A stretch of DNA of 64,000 nt from Azospirillum oleiclasticum (GCF_013423485.1 NZ_JABFFR010000051.1:1-64000); one strand, 5' to 3'; positions 24,496 to 33,490 are shown, counted from the first letter of the stretch. The notes: generated by a model not told the origin, from the letters alone. Made by a program: numbers and translations.

Positions 24496-26415
24496 CTAAC
24501 CATCCGGATGGAAATGATCGTAGATCTTTTTCGCCACGGTGCGGCTGATCCCCTCCACCGACTCCAGGTCGGACAAACCGGCGCGGGCGACCGCGGCGGC
24601 GCTGCCGAAATGATGCAGCAGCGCCTTCTTGCGGCTGGGGCCAATTCCGGGGATCTCGTCGATCTGCGAACGGCCCAGCGCCTTGGTGCGCTTGGCGCGG
24701 TGGGTGCCGATGGCGAAGCGGTGCGCCTCGTCGCGCAGCCGTTGCAGGAAATAAAGGACGGGGTCGCGCATCTCCATCTGGAAGGGCGCGCGGTCCGGCA
24801 TGAAGAAGCGCTCGCGCCCGGCGTCGCGGTCCGGCCCCTTGGCGATGGCGACCAGCGGCACGTCGTCGATGCCCAGCTCGGCGAACACCTCCTCCGCCAC
24901 CGTCAGCTGCCCCTGCCCACCGTCGATCAGCACGAGGTCGGGCCAGTGGCCGAGCGCCCGCTCCGGATCCTCCTTCAGCGCGCGGCCGAAGCGGCGGGTC
25001 AGCACCTCGCGCATCATGGCGTAATCGTCGCCGGCGGCCTCGGGTGCCCGGATGTTGAACTTGCGGTAGGCGTTCTTCAGGAAGCCGTCGGGACCGGCCA
25101 CGATCATGCCGCCGATGGCGTGCGCCCCCTGCACGTGGCTGTTGTCGTAGACCTCGATCCGCTGCGGCGGGCCGTCCAGCCCGAACACCGTGGCCACCCC
25201 CTCCAGCAGCTTCGCCTGCGACGAGCTTTCGGCGAGTCGGCGGCCGTGCGCTTCGCGCGCGTTGGTCAGGGCGTGCTCGACGATGCGGCGCTTGTCGCCG
25301 CGCTTGGGGGCGGCCAGCTCCACCTTGTGCCCGGCGCGCACGGCCAGCGCCTCCTCAAGCAGGTCATGCTCTGGCAGGTCGTGGCTGACCAGCACCAGCC
25401 GGGGGGCCGCCTTGTTCTCGTAGAACTGGGCGATGAAGGCGGCCAGCACCTCCTCCAGCTCCGCGGCCTTGTCGTGACTGGGGAAATAGGCGCGGTTGCC
25501 GTAGTTGCGCCCGCCGCGGAAGAAGAAGACCTGGATGCAGGTGCTGCCGCCGTCGGCGTGGGCGGCGATCACGTCGGCGTCGTCGATCACCCCTTCGGCG
25601 TTGATGTCCTGGTGCGCCTGCACGGCGGTCAGCGCGCGGATGCGGTCGCGCCAGCGGGCGGCGGCCTCGTAATCCATACGCTCCGACGCCTCGATCATGC
25701 GGTCCTTGAACTCGCCCTGGATGTCGCGGCTGCGGCCGGCCAGAAAGGCGCGGGCCTGATCGACCTGGGCCTGGTACTCCGCCGGGCTGACCCGGCCGAC
25801 GCAGGGCGCCGTGCAGCGCTTGATCTGGTGTTGCAGGCAGGGCCGGGTGCGGCTGGCGAACACCGTGTCGGCGCAGTTGCGCAGCAGGAAGGCGCGCTGC
25901 AGCGCGGTGATGGTGCGGTTGACCGCGCCGGCCGACGCGAAGGGGCCGAAATAATCCGCATCCCGTCCGCGCGCGCCGCGGTGCTTGGTGAGCTGCGGGT
26001 AGTCGTGGTCCTTGGTGATCATGATGTGCGGGAAGGTCTTGTCGTCCCGCAGCAGCACGTTGTAGCGCGGCATCAGCCGCTTGATCAGGTTCGATTCGAG
26101 CAGCAGCGCCTCGACCTCGGTGTGGGTCGTGACGAATTCCATCGTCTCGGTCTCCGCCACCATGCGCTGGAGGCGGACCGGCAGCTTGTTCACCTGGGTG
26201 TAGTTGGTGACCCGCCGCCTCAGGTTGCGGGCCTTGCCGACATACAGCACCGTCGCGTCGGCCGCGATCATGCGGTAGACGCCGGGCGTCTGCGGCAGGG
26301 TGCGCAGATAGTCGCGGATCACCTCCACCCCGCGGCCGAGATCGGCGGTGCGGCGACGTGTCTTCGTCCCCGGCTCCGGCGGGGTCTGGTCGGTCGGGGG
26401 AAGCGTGTCCGGCAT
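24496..26415 (-). CDS. uvrC: UvrABC excinuclease subunit C
   Basis: Performs both incisions in nucleotide excision repair. The 639-residue protein has an N-terminal GIY-YIG nuclease (GVYRMI then VLYVGKARNL) near residues 44-70, a cysteine-containing central region, a UVR segment near 235, the RNase H-like domain with DGGQGQL near 498, and a C-terminal helix-hairpin-helix (IPGIGPSRKKALL, VEGISRTVAKKI). The first 40 residues are a hydrophilic extension; the ATG at 26415 is the best start. Confidence 0.97.
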   Translation of the reverse strand: MPDTLPPTDQTPPEPGTKTRRRTADLGRGVEVIRDYLRTLPQTPGVYRMIAADATVLYVGKARNLRRRVTNYTQVNKLPVRLQRMVAETETMEFVTTHTEVEALLLESNLIKRLMPRYNVLLRDDKTFPHIMITKDHDYPQLTKHRGARGRDADYFGPFASAGAVNRTITALQRAFLLRNCADTVFASRTRPCLQHQIKRCTAPCVGRVSPAEYQAQVDQARAFLAGRSRDIQGEFKDRMIEASERMDYEAAARWRDRIRALTAVQAHQDINAEGVIDDADVIAAHADGGSTCIQVFFFRGGRNYGNRAYFPSHDKAAELEEVLAAFIAQFYENKAAPRLVLVSHDLPEHDLLEEALAVRAGHKVELAAPKRGDKRRIVEHALTNAREAHGRRLAESSSQAKLLEGVATVFGLDGPPQRIEVYDNSHVQGAHAIGGMIVAGPDGFLKNAYRKFNIRAPEAAGDDYAMMREVLTRRFGRALKEDPERALGHWPDLVLIDGGQGQLTVAEEVFAELGIDDVPLVAIAKGPDRDAGRERFFMPDRAPFQMEMRDPVLYFLQRLRDEAHRFAIGTHRAKRTKALGRSQIDEIPGIGPSRKKALLHHFGSAAAVARAGLSDLESVEGISRTVAKKIYDHFHPDG

Positions 26416-26500
26416 GGCGGCACTGTCGCGGATCGGCCCATTCGGGTCAACCGCGGCGCAAGTGCATGATTCGCAAAAGGCGACTCACGGCAAGCCGAGA

Positions 26501-26535
26501 CTATCCACGAAACCTGTGGAAAACTCTGTCGATAA
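26501..26535. promoter_or_regulatory. cluster of three DnaA-box-like 9-mers
   Basis: CTATCCACG (26501, plus strand, 7 of 9), TTTTCCACA (26515-26523, minus strand, 8 of 9) and TTATCGACA (26527-26535, minus strand, 8 of 9) compare with the DnaA consensus TTATCCACA. All lie within 35 bases in an unusually AT-rich gap. DnaA binding, as an origin element or for uvrC control, is inference. Confidence 0.4.
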
Positions 26536-26779
26536 CGATCGGGGTACCGACATCCGGGCTAAGCGGCTCAACGGTTTCCGGCTGCTGCATAATTTTTGGG
26601 CAAATCAGTTAAGTCATTGAATTTATTGGCATGAGCCCTTGTCAAGGCGACGCTCATGGTGCGTTGCACAAAAGCCCCGGCGGTGCGGAATGCGGGCTTG
26701 CGCGGCTTGGCCCGCCTGTGTATAAGGCCCATCCTTCCGGATCAGGTCTGGGCCGCTTCGTTCTATGACGAACGGTTTT

Positions 26780-26813
26780 CCGGTGCCCGCGCGGGTGTGC
26801 GCGCGGGCACCGG
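26780..26813 (-). terminator. 14-bp perfect hairpin downstream of the isocitrate dehydrogenase gene
   Basis: CCGGTGCCCGCGCG (26780-26793) and its exact complement (26800-26813) enclose a six-base loop. The stem begins nine bases after the stop codon of the upstream minus-strand gene. It is the strongest hairpin of the region. The tail on the minus strand is GAAAACCG rather than a T-run, so it may stabilise an mRNA end instead of terminating by itself. Confidence 0.6.
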
Positions 26814-26821
26814 AGGTTGCG

Positions 26822-28255
26822 TCACTGCCCTTGCCCCAGCGAGTATCCGGGCGCACCGTCGAAGGTGCAGAGATTCTCGGTCTTGATGAAGTCCAGCCCG
26901 CTGGCCGCCGCCCGCTGCACCAGCCCGGCGAGCTCGGCGTGGGTCACTGTGCCGTCCGCCATGAAGCGGCAGCGCCAATGGTCGGTGGTGAAGGTCTCCG
27001 GCAGGCCGCCGGGCCACACCTTGACTCCGCGGTTGGTGATCATCTGGAGCGCGAAACGGTGCCCGGCGATCGGCTGCAGCCGCGCCGCCAGTTCCTCCGC
27101 CCCGCCGTCGGCCCACTCGACGAACAGGTCCATGCCGACGATCCGCTTGTCGGCGGCCACCCGCGGCGCCACGGTCGGCACCCGCATCGGCGTCGCCCCG
27201 GCGTAGTTCACCGGCTTCAGCCTCGTCGGCCGCCGGCCGAGCCGGGCGATCACCGCGTCGGCGAAGCCTGCGGTGGTGACGGTATCCCCCGCGTCCGGCC
27301 CGGTGATGTCGGCGGTGCGCACACCGTCCTCGATGGTGGCGAGCCAGGCGTTGTGCACCCGCTCCGCCACCGCCGTCTGGCCGATGTGGACCAGCATCAT
27401 CACCCCGCTCAGCAGCAGGCCGGAGGGGTTGGCGATGTTCTGCCCGGCGATCATCGGAGCCGATCCGTGGATCGCCTCGAACATCGCCACGTGTTCGCCA
27501 ATGTTGGCCGACGCGCCGAGCCCGACCGACCCGGCGATCTCCGCCGCAACATCGGACAGGATGTCGCCATACAGGTTGGGCATGACGATCACGTCGAAGA
27601 TCTCCGGCGTGTCGGCCAGCCGCGCCGCGCCGATATCGACGATCCAGTGCTCCTGCTCGATCTCCGGGTATTCGGCGCCGATGGCGTCGAACACCTTGTG
27701 GAACAGGCCGTCGGTGAGCTTCATGATGTTGTCCTTGGTGAAGCAGCTCACCTTCCGCCGGCCGTTGGCGCGGGCGTACTCGAAGGCGTAGCGGACGATC
27801 CGCTCGCACCCCGGCCGGGTGATCAGCTTCAGGCACTGGTAGACGTCCTGGGTCTGCCGGTGTTCGATGCCGGCGTACAGGTCCTCCTCGTTCTCCCGCA
27901 CGATCACCACGTCCATGCCGGGATGCCGGGTCGGCACGAAGGGGCTGAGCGCCGCGCAGGGCCGCACGTTGGCGAACAGCCCCAGCGTCTTGCGCACGGT
28001 CACGTTCAGGCTTTTGAAGCCGCCCCCCTGCGGCGTGGTGATCGGCGCCTTGTAGAAGACCCTGGTGCTCCGCAGGCTGTCCCACGCCTCCGGCCCGATG
28101 CCGGCGCTGTTGCCGCGGTGGTAGACCCGCTCGCCGATCTCGATGGTCTCGATGTCCAACCCGGCACCGGCGGCGCGCAGCACGCGCAGGCTGGCCTCCA
28201 TGATCTCGGGGCCGATGCCGTCGCCGTAGGCGACCGTGATGGGGGTTGCGCTCAT
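26822..28255 (-). CDS. icd: isocitrate dehydrogenase, Thermus-type (isopropylmalate/IDH superfamily)
   Basis: The 477-residue protein has the superfamily start VAYGDGIGPEI, the isocitrate-binding region SLNVTVRKTLGLFANVRP, and the metal and cofactor signature NLYGDILSDVAAEI. A C-terminal extension after residue 340 distinguishes it from 3-isopropylmalate dehydrogenase and matches the Thermus-like IDH group. Cofactor preference is not certain. The ATG at 28255 follows GAGGAG by eight bases. It is divergent from a LysR-type gene with a dyad in the shared 128-bp region, so the regulator probably controls it. Tartrate dehydrogenase is a less likely alternative. Confidence 0.85.
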   Translation of the reverse strand: MSATPITVAYGDGIGPEIMEASLRVLRAAGAGLDIETIEIGERVYHRGNSAGIGPEAWDSLRSTRVFYKAPITTPQGGGFKSLNVTVRKTLGLFANVRPCAALSPFVPTRHPGMDVVIVRENEEDLYAGIEHRQTQDVYQCLKLITRPGCERIVRYAFEYARANGRRKVSCFTKDNIMKLTDGLFHKVFDAIGAEYPEIEQEHWIVDIGAARLADTPEIFDVIVMPNLYGDILSDVAAEIAGSVGLGASANIGEHVAMFEAIHGSAPMIAGQNIANPSGLLLSGVMMLVHIGQTAVAERVHNAWLATIEDGVRTADITGPDAGDTVTTAGFADAVIARLGRRPTRLKPVNYAGATPMRVPTVAPRVAADKRIVGMDLFVEWADGGAEELAARLQPIAGHRFALQMITNRGVKVWPGGLPETFTTDHWRCRFMADGTVTHAELAGLVQRAAASGLDFIKTENLCTFDGAPGYSLGQGQ

Positions 28256-28323
28256 GGGTCCAACTCCTCGTGTCCGTGACGGAGCCAGAGCTAGGGCGTG
28301 GACGAGCATCGGGGAACTTGATT

Positions 28324-28359
28324 GTTACAATGCATTGAATTACGATTCTCAATGGTAAC
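28324..28359. promoter_or_regulatory. dyad operator between the IDH and LysR genes
   Basis: Nested inverted arms GTTAC (28324-28328) with GTAAC (28355-28359) and CATTGA (28333-28338) with TCAATG (28349-28354) share one centre. The site lies in an AT-rich gap, about 25 bases before the LysR start and 70 before the IDH start. This is where a LysR-type regulator normally binds to control a divergent target and itself. Confidence 0.6.
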
Positions 28360-28383
28360 ATTCGGTACTTCAAGGCCTTGGCT

Positions 28384-29274
28384 ATGACACAAAGGAACCT
28401 GGACATTGACCTTTTGCGCAGCTTTGTGACCATAGCCGACGCCGGCAACTTCACCCGCGCGGCGGAGCGGCTGGGCCGGGCGCAATCCACCATCAGCCTT
28501 CAGATGAAGCGGCTGGAGGAAACGCTGGGCCGCAGCCTGCTGGAGCGCAACGCCCACGGCGTCCGCATCACCGGCGAGGGGGAGGCGCTGCTGGGCTACG
28601 CACGGCGCATCCTGGCGCTCAACGACGAAGCGGTCGGCCGCCTGACCGAGCCGGAGCTGGAAGGCATGGTGCGCCTCGGCACGCCGGAGGATTTCGCCAC
28701 CACCCACCTGCCGGCGGTCCTGTCGGCCTTCGCCCACAGCCACCCGCGGGTGGCGCTGGAGGTCACCACCGACCTGACGCTCAATCTTCTGGAACGTTTC
28801 CAGGGCGGGGAGTTCGATCTGGTGCTGGTCAAGCGGGAGCCGATGGGGCCGATGCAGGGCATGCGCGTCTGGCGCGAGCCGCTGGTGTGGGCGGCGCTCG
28901 ACCGCCCCTCATCGTGGATGGCCGCATCCCCGGGGGATGCGCTGCCGCTGGTCGTCTCCCCCCACCCCTGCGTCTACCGCAAGCGGGCGCTGGCGGCGCT
29001 GGACAGTTGCGGGCGGCGCTGGCGCATCGCCTACACCAGCACCAGCCTCGCCGGGGCCCAGGCGGCGGTGCGCGCCGGGCTGGGGGTGACGGTGCTGCCG
29101 CGCGACATGGTGCCCGCCGGTCTGGTCACGCTGGGGGGTGAGGATGGGCTGCCGGTGCTCGACGACACCGAGATCGCCCTGATCGAGGCCCCCGGCACCC
29201 GCTCCGTCCCGGCCCGGCGGCTGGCCGGGCACATCGTGTCGTCGCTGGAGCGGGGCATGGGGCCCCACACCTGA
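28384..29274 (+). CDS. LysR-type transcriptional regulator
   Basis: The 296-residue protein has an N-terminal winged helix (LLRSFVTIADAGNFTRAAERL, then QSTISLQMKRLEETLG) and a periplasmic-binding-protein-like effector domain from about residue 90. The ATG at 28384 is used; a TTG two codons upstream is possible. Divergence from the isocitrate dehydrogenase gene and the shared dyad suggest that gene as target. The inducer is unknown. Confidence 0.93.
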   Translation: MTQRNLDIDLLRSFVTIADAGNFTRAAERLGRAQSTISLQMKRLEETLGRSLLERNAHGVRITGEGEALLGYARRILALNDEAVGRLTEPELEGMVRLGTPEDFATTHLPAVLSAFAHSHPRVALEVTTDLTLNLLERFQGGEFDLVLVKREPMGPMQGMRVWREPLVWAALDRPSSWMAASPGDALPLVVSPHPCVYRKRALAALDSCGRRWRIAYTSTSLAGAQAAVRAGLGVTVLPRDMVPAGLVTLGGEDGLPVLDDTEIALIEAPGTRSVPARRLAGHIVSSLERGMGPHT

Positions 29275-29298
29275 CCGGCACCCCGCCGGTCCAGGATG

Positions 29299-30069
29299 TC
29301 ACTCGGTCGGCACGAACCCGCGGCCCGGCTGCGCCCAGGCCAGATGCTCGCCGCCGTCCAGCGCCAGCATCTGCCCGGTGACCGAGGGCGCTTCGGTAAG
29401 GAAGCGGACGGCCGCGGCGATCTCCTCCGGCCGGGCGCCGTGGCCCAGCGGCACGCTGCGCCACTGGGCCTCGAAATGCTCCTCCGACTGGCGGTCGTTG
29501 CGCAGGGTCGGCCCCGGCCCGATGCCGTTCACCCGGATGCGCGGCGCCAGCGCCAGCGCCAGGGTCCTGGTCAGCGTCCACAGCGCCGACTTGGCGACCG
29601 TGTAGGACACGAAATGCGGGGTCAGGTTCCACACCCGCTGGTCCAGGATGTTCACCACCAGCCCCTCGTCCTGCGGGCCGACCTGCCGGGCGAAGGCCTG
29701 GGTCAGCACGAAGGGCGCCCGCAGGTTGGCCTCCAGATGCAGGTCCCACGAGTCGCGGGTCACCGTGTCCCACTCGTCCCGCTCGAAGACGGAGGCGTTG
29801 TTGACCAGCAGCGACAGCGGCCCCAGCGCGTCTGCCGCCGCCGGCACCAGCCGCGCCACCTCCGTCTCGCGGGTGAGGTCGGCGCGCAGGGTCACGGCCC
29901 GGCCGCCCCCGGCCTCGATCTCCGCCACCACCGCGTCGGCGTCGTCGCGCGAGTGGAAGCAGTGCACCGCCACCGCCCAGCCATGCGCCGCGAGGTCGAG
30001 CGCGATGGTGCGCCCGATCCGTTTGCCGGCGCCGGTCACCAGCGCCGCTTTCCGCTTCATCTCTGCCAT
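29299..30069 (-). CDS. short-chain dehydrogenase/reductase (FolM or pteridine-reductase-like)
   Basis: The 256-residue protein has the NAD(P) loop VTGAGKRIGRTIA, the NNAS motif and the catalytic Tyr-x3-Lys as YTVAK. The GKRIGRTIA loop and HCFHSRDDA suggest an NADPH-preferring FolM/pteridine reductase subgroup, so reduction of dihydromonapterin or dihydrofolate is plausible but not shown. The start is ATG at 30069 or 30060. The frame stays open far beyond the gene on the antisense side of three other genes; that extension is not coding. Confidence 0.85.
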   Translation of the reverse strand: MAEMKRKAALVTGAGKRIGRTIALDLAAHGWAVAVHCFHSRDDADAVVAEIEAGGGRAVTLRADLTRETEVARLVPAAADALGPLSLLVNNASVFERDEWDTVTRDSWDLHLEANLRAPFVLTQAFARQVGPQDEGLVVNILDQRVWNLTPHFVSYTVAKSALWTLTRTLALALAPRIRVNGIGPGPTLRNDRQSEEHFEAQWRSVPLGHGARPEEIAAAVRFLTEAPSVTGQMLALDGGEHLAWAQPGRGFVPTE

Positions 30070-30228
30070 GCGGCCATTGGCACCCGGCACGCTCCCGCGG
30101 TCAAGAACGCCGTGGCGCGGAGGCCGCCGCGGTTGCCAGGACGGTTGAGTTCCGCGCCGCGGCGGGCCACACTCCGCCCCCGCAACCGGCCAGCCCGTCC
30201 CAGCCTTCCCCGTCCGTGAGGTCGCCCG

Positions 30229-31230
30229 ATGACGCCACTGCCCGCCCGTGACGCCTTCCAGGCCCTGCCGCACGCCCTGACCCTGCTCGGCATGTCGGGG
30301 GTGGGGAAGACCACGCTCGCCAACAAGCTGCGGGAGGAGGACGGCTGGTTCCACTATTCGGCCGACTACCGCATCGGCACCCGCTATCTGGCGGAGCCGA
30401 TCCTCGACAACATCAAGCGCAAGATCATGGAGAAGGACCGCTTCACCGCGGAATTGCTGCGCTCCGACTCCATCTACATCTGCCACAACATCACCGTCGA
30501 CAACCTCGCCCCGGTGACCACCTTCCTCGGCATGTACGGCAACGGCGAGGACGAGCTGACCCTGTCGGAGTTCAAGCGGCGGCAGGATCTCTACGGCCGC
30601 GGCGAGTGCTGGTCGATGCGCGACGTGCCGGACTTCATCGCCAAGGCGCGCGGCCTCTACCGCTGCCGGAACTTCGTCAACGACGCGTCCGGCTCGCTGT
30701 GCGAGATCGAGGAGCTCTATTGCCGCTGCGTGGAGATGGGCGCCCCCGGCCTGTTCGAGCATCTGACGCGCCAGACCCTGCTGATCTATGTGGAGCTGAG
30801 CCCCGAGCAGCGGCAGGTGATCATCCAGCGCGCCAAGGACTACCCGAAGCCGCTCTACTACTTCCCGCCGCTCCTGGCCGAGCTGACCGCCGGCCTGCCG
30901 GAACGGGCCGACCGGCCGGGGCGGGAGATCGCGCGCGGCTGGGTCGGCCGGCTGATCGAGGACCGCGCCGTCCGCTACCGGAGCATCGCCGAGCGCTGGG
31001 GCCTGATCATCCCGGTGGAGCGGCTGTGGGGCATGCTCGACCGCGTCGAGCAGGAGCAGCGGCAGGCCAGCCCCGACAAGGGGCGGCGCACCGGGCTGTT
31101 GACGCCGGCATTGCTCGACCTCATCTATGAGGCCGCCCGCGACGAGCTCGACCGCCGGCCGGAAAAGGCGCCCATCCTGCAAGGCTATCTGGACTCCTGC
31201 GCCGCCGCCGACAGCGCGCCCGGCCGCTGA
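30229..31230 (+). CDS. P-loop ATPase/kinase-like protein, function unknown
   Basis: The 333-residue cytoplasmic protein begins with a Walker A motif GMSGVGKTT near residue 21, preceded by a hydrophobic strand, like small-molecule kinases. Further conserved-looking blocks are WFHYSADYRIGTRYL and the Cys-containing CRNFVNDASGSLCEIEELYCRC (split in two). No transmembrane segment. No family name is certain. It lies 51 bases upstream of metA on the same strand, so a shared transcript is likely. Confidence 0.75.
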   Translation: MTPLPARDAFQALPHALTLLGMSGVGKTTLANKLREEDGWFHYSADYRIGTRYLAEPILDNIKRKIMEKDRFTAELLRSDSIYICHNITVDNLAPVTTFLGMYGNGEDELTLSEFKRRQDLYGRGECWSMRDVPDFIAKARGLYRCRNFVNDASGSLCEIEELYCRCVEMGAPGLFEHLTRQTLLIYVELSPEQRQVIIQRAKDYPKPLYYFPPLLAELTAGLPERADRPGREIARGWVGRLIEDRAVRYRSIAERWGLIIPVERLWGMLDRVEQEQRQASPDKGRRTGLLTPALLDLIYEAARDELDRRPEKAPILQGYLDSCAAADSAPGR

Positions 31231-31281
31231 CCAGCCGCCGCTGACCAGCCACCGTTCCCCCACCCGGAAGACCGTCCCGCC

Positions 31282-32253
31282 ATGCCCATCACCGTCCCGG
31301 ACAACCTCCCCGCCCGCGTCGTTCTGGAGCAGGAAGGCGTCATGGTCATGGGCCAGGGTGTGGCCGTGCACCAGGACATCCGGCCGCTGCGCATCGCCAT
31401 CCTCAACCTGATGCCACTGAAGGTGCCGACCGAGACCCAGCTCGTGCGGGTGCTGGGCGCGGGGCCGCTGCAGGTCGAGGTGACGCTGGTCGCCACCGAG
31501 AGCTACACGCCCAAGAACACCTCGGCCGAGCATATGGCCGCCTTCTACAAGCCCTGGAGCCGTGTCCGCGAGGAGCGTTTCGACGGCCTGATCATCACCG
31601 GCGCCCCCGTCGAGACCCTGCCCTTCGAGGATGTGAAGTACTGGCGGGAGCTGTGCGGCATCTTCGACTGGGCGCGCGAGAACGTGTTCCAGAAGTTCTT
31701 CATCTGTTGGGGGGCGCAGGCGGCCCTGTACCATTACCATGGCGTCCCGAAGTTCGAGCTGCCGGCCAAGGCCTTCGGCGTCTTCCCGCACCGCGTGCTG
31801 AACCCGGCCAGCCCCCTGTTGCGCGGCTTCGACGACGAGGTCCCCGTCCCCGTCTCCCGCCACACCGAGGTGCGCCGCGCCGACATCGAGCGGGTGCCGC
31901 AGCTCGAGATCCTGCTGGAATCCGAGGAGACCGGCGTCTGCCTCGTCCGCGACCGGGTGACGCGCGACGTCTTCATGTTCAACCATCTGGAATACGACTG
32001 GTGCACGCTGGGCGACGAGTACCGGCGCGACGCGGGCGAGGGCAAGCCGATCGCGCTCCCGGCCCATTACTTCCCCGGCGACAACCCGGCCCGGAAGCCG
32101 CCGAACCGCTGGCGCAGCCACGGCTTCCTGCTCTACGGCAACTGGCTGAACGAGGTCTACCAGGGCACGCCCTACGACCTTTCCCGCCTGCCCGAGGTGA
32201 AGGCTGCCAACGGAACCCAGGCGCTGACCTACCGGCTGTATCACACCGCGTGA
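31282..32253 (+). CDS. metA: homoserine O-acetyltransferase (MetA type)
   Basis: First committed step of methionine synthesis. The 323-residue protein has the catalytic Cys142 in ICWGAQA and the catalytic His in FNHLEYD. Residue 111 is Glu (GAPVETLPFEDV). In the MetA family Glu at 111 goes with acetyl-CoA use and Gly with succinyl-CoA, so this enzyme is predicted to acetylate homoserine. No SAM-type riboswitch was found in its short leader. Confidence 0.93.
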   Translation: MPITVPDNLPARVVLEQEGVMVMGQGVAVHQDIRPLRIAILNLMPLKVPTETQLVRVLGAGPLQVEVTLVATESYTPKNTSAEHMAAFYKPWSRVREERFDGLIITGAPVETLPFEDVKYWRELCGIFDWARENVFQKFFICWGAQAALYHYHGVPKFELPAKAFGVFPHRVLNPASPLLRGFDDEVPVPVSRHTEVRRADIERVPQLEILLESEETGVCLVRDRVTRDVFMFNHLEYDWCTLGDEYRRDAGEGKPIALPAHYFPGDNPARKPPNRWRSHGFLLYGNWLNEVYQGTPYDLSRLPEVKAANGTQALTYRLYHTA

Positions 32254-32263
32254 CGGACGGCGC

Positions 32264-33490
32264 TCACGGTTTCGTCGGCTGTCTCCGCTCCCCCACCTGC
32301 GGGTCGGTGTAGGCGACGCGGTGGATAACGCCGTTGGCGTCGTCGCTGACCAGCAGGGCGCCGTCCTTCGCCACCGCCAGCCCGACCGGCCGGCCGAAGG
32401 CCGTCCACGACCCGTCGTCCTGGCGGGACAGGAAGCCGCCGACGAAGGGCTCGACGGCAACCGGCTTGCCATCGTCGAACCGCACGCGCACCACCTCGTA
32501 GCCGGACGGCATGGCGCGGTTCCATGAGCCGTGCATGGCAACAAAGGCATCGTCGCGGTATTCCGGCGGGAAGCCGTGGCCGTTGTAGAAGACCATCTGC
32601 ATCGGCGCCGCGTGCGCGGTGTAGTAGAGGATCGGCTGTTCGGTGCCCTTCGCGTAGGCGTCCGGGTTCCGGCCGGGCGGCTTGAGGGCGGGATTGATCT
32701 TCCGGTCGGAGAAGACGTACGGCCAGCCGTAATCCTTGCCCTCCTCGATGCGGTTGAACTCCTCGGGCTGCTCGTCGTCGCCCAGCCAGTCGATGCCCTG
32801 GTCCATGCCGTAGAGGACCCCGGTCGTGGGTTCCCAGCCGAAGCCGATGGTGTTGCGCAGGCCCTTGGCGACGATCGCACGCCCGCTGCCGTCCGGCTCG
32901 ACGCGCAGGATGGTGGCGTTCTCCGGGTTGATCTCAGGGCAGGCGTTGCAGGTGCTGCCGACGCCGACATAGAGCTTGCCGTCGGGCCCGACGCCCAGGC
33001 TGCGGTTGGGGTGCTGCCCGCCGTCGGGAAGGTCCCCGATGATCCGCACCGGCTCGCCCACAGACCCGTCGGGCTTCAGCTCGGCCCGGAACAGCTCGGT
33101 CACCGTCGCCAGATACAGGGTGCGGCCGTGGATCGCGATGCCATGGACCATCGGCAATTCCAACACGGTGCGGGTCTGGTCCGCGCGCCCGTCGCCGTCG
33201 GTGTCGCGCAGCATCACCACGTCGCCCGGCGCACGGCGTGTGACATAGACCGCGCCGTCATCGGCGACCGCCATCAGGCGTGGCGCTCCCAGACCGTCGG
33301 CGAAGCGGGAGACGGAGAAGCCCGCGGGGTGGGACAGCCCCTCCACCCGCTCGGGCGTGGCCTCCACCATCTCCGGCTTGGTCACGTGCGACACGATCCG
33401 CAAGGTGCCCGGCGGCGGGTCCGCGGCCAGCGCCATGGTCGCGGTCAGCGCAAGCGCGGCCGCCCCGGCCGCCAGTTTCGGTCGTGCCAT
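32264..33490 (-). CDS. exported PQQ-dependent sugar dehydrogenase-like protein
   Basis: The 408-residue product has a signal peptide (1-23, ending ALA-AD) and a soluble glucose/sorbosone dehydrogenase beta-propeller, with segments GFSVSRFADGLGAPRLMAV, GVGSTCNACPEINPENATI and YGWPYVF. Such proteins oxidise sugars or related alcohols in the periplasm with PQQ and calcium. Some members lack activity, so substrate and activity are open. It converges with metA. Confidence 0.8.
   Translation of the reverse strand: MARPKLAAGAAALALTATMALAADPPPGTLRIVSHVTKPEMVEATPERVEGLSHPAGFSVSRFADGLGAPRLMAVADDGAVYVTRRAPGDVVMLRDTDGDGRADQTRTVLELPMVHGIAIHGRTLYLATVTELFRAELKPDGSVGEPVRIIGDLPDGGQHPNRSLGVGPDGKLYVGVGSTCNACPEINPENATILRVEPDGSGRAIVAKGLRNTIGFGWEPTTGVLYGMDQGIDWLGDDEQPEEFNRIEEGKDYGWPYVFSDRKINPALKPPGRNPDAYAKGTEQPILYYTAHAAPMQMVFYNGHGFPPEYRDDAFVAMHGSWNRAMPSGYEVVRVRFDDGKPVAVEPFVGGFLSRQDDGSWTAFGRPVGLAVAKDGALLVSDDANGVIHRVAYTDPQVGERRQPTKP

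Larger units (their letters stand above)
26416..26821. other. AT-rich 406-bp intergenic region without a gene
   Basis: This gap lies upstream of uvrC and downstream of the isocitrate dehydrogenase gene, both minus strand. It contains three DnaA-box-like 9-mers (26501-26535), an AT-rich stretch at about 26585-26635 and a strong hairpin near the far end. No ORF with protein-like composition and no tRNA was seen. Confidence 0.6.

Noticed and set aside
26416..26821. Small gene in the uvrC upstream gap
   Set aside because: Open frames of 80-90 codons exist on the plus strand, but they have no ribosome site or protein-like composition.
31231..31281. Possible SAM riboswitch before metA
   Set aside because: The leader is only 51 bases and lacks the SAM-II or SAM-I consensus elements.
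29299..32970. 1223-codon open frame on the minus strand
   Set aside because: Only the last 256 codons (29299-30069) encode a protein family (SDR). The rest is antisense to the P-loop and metA genes, which have clear motifs. High G+C leaves antisense frames open.
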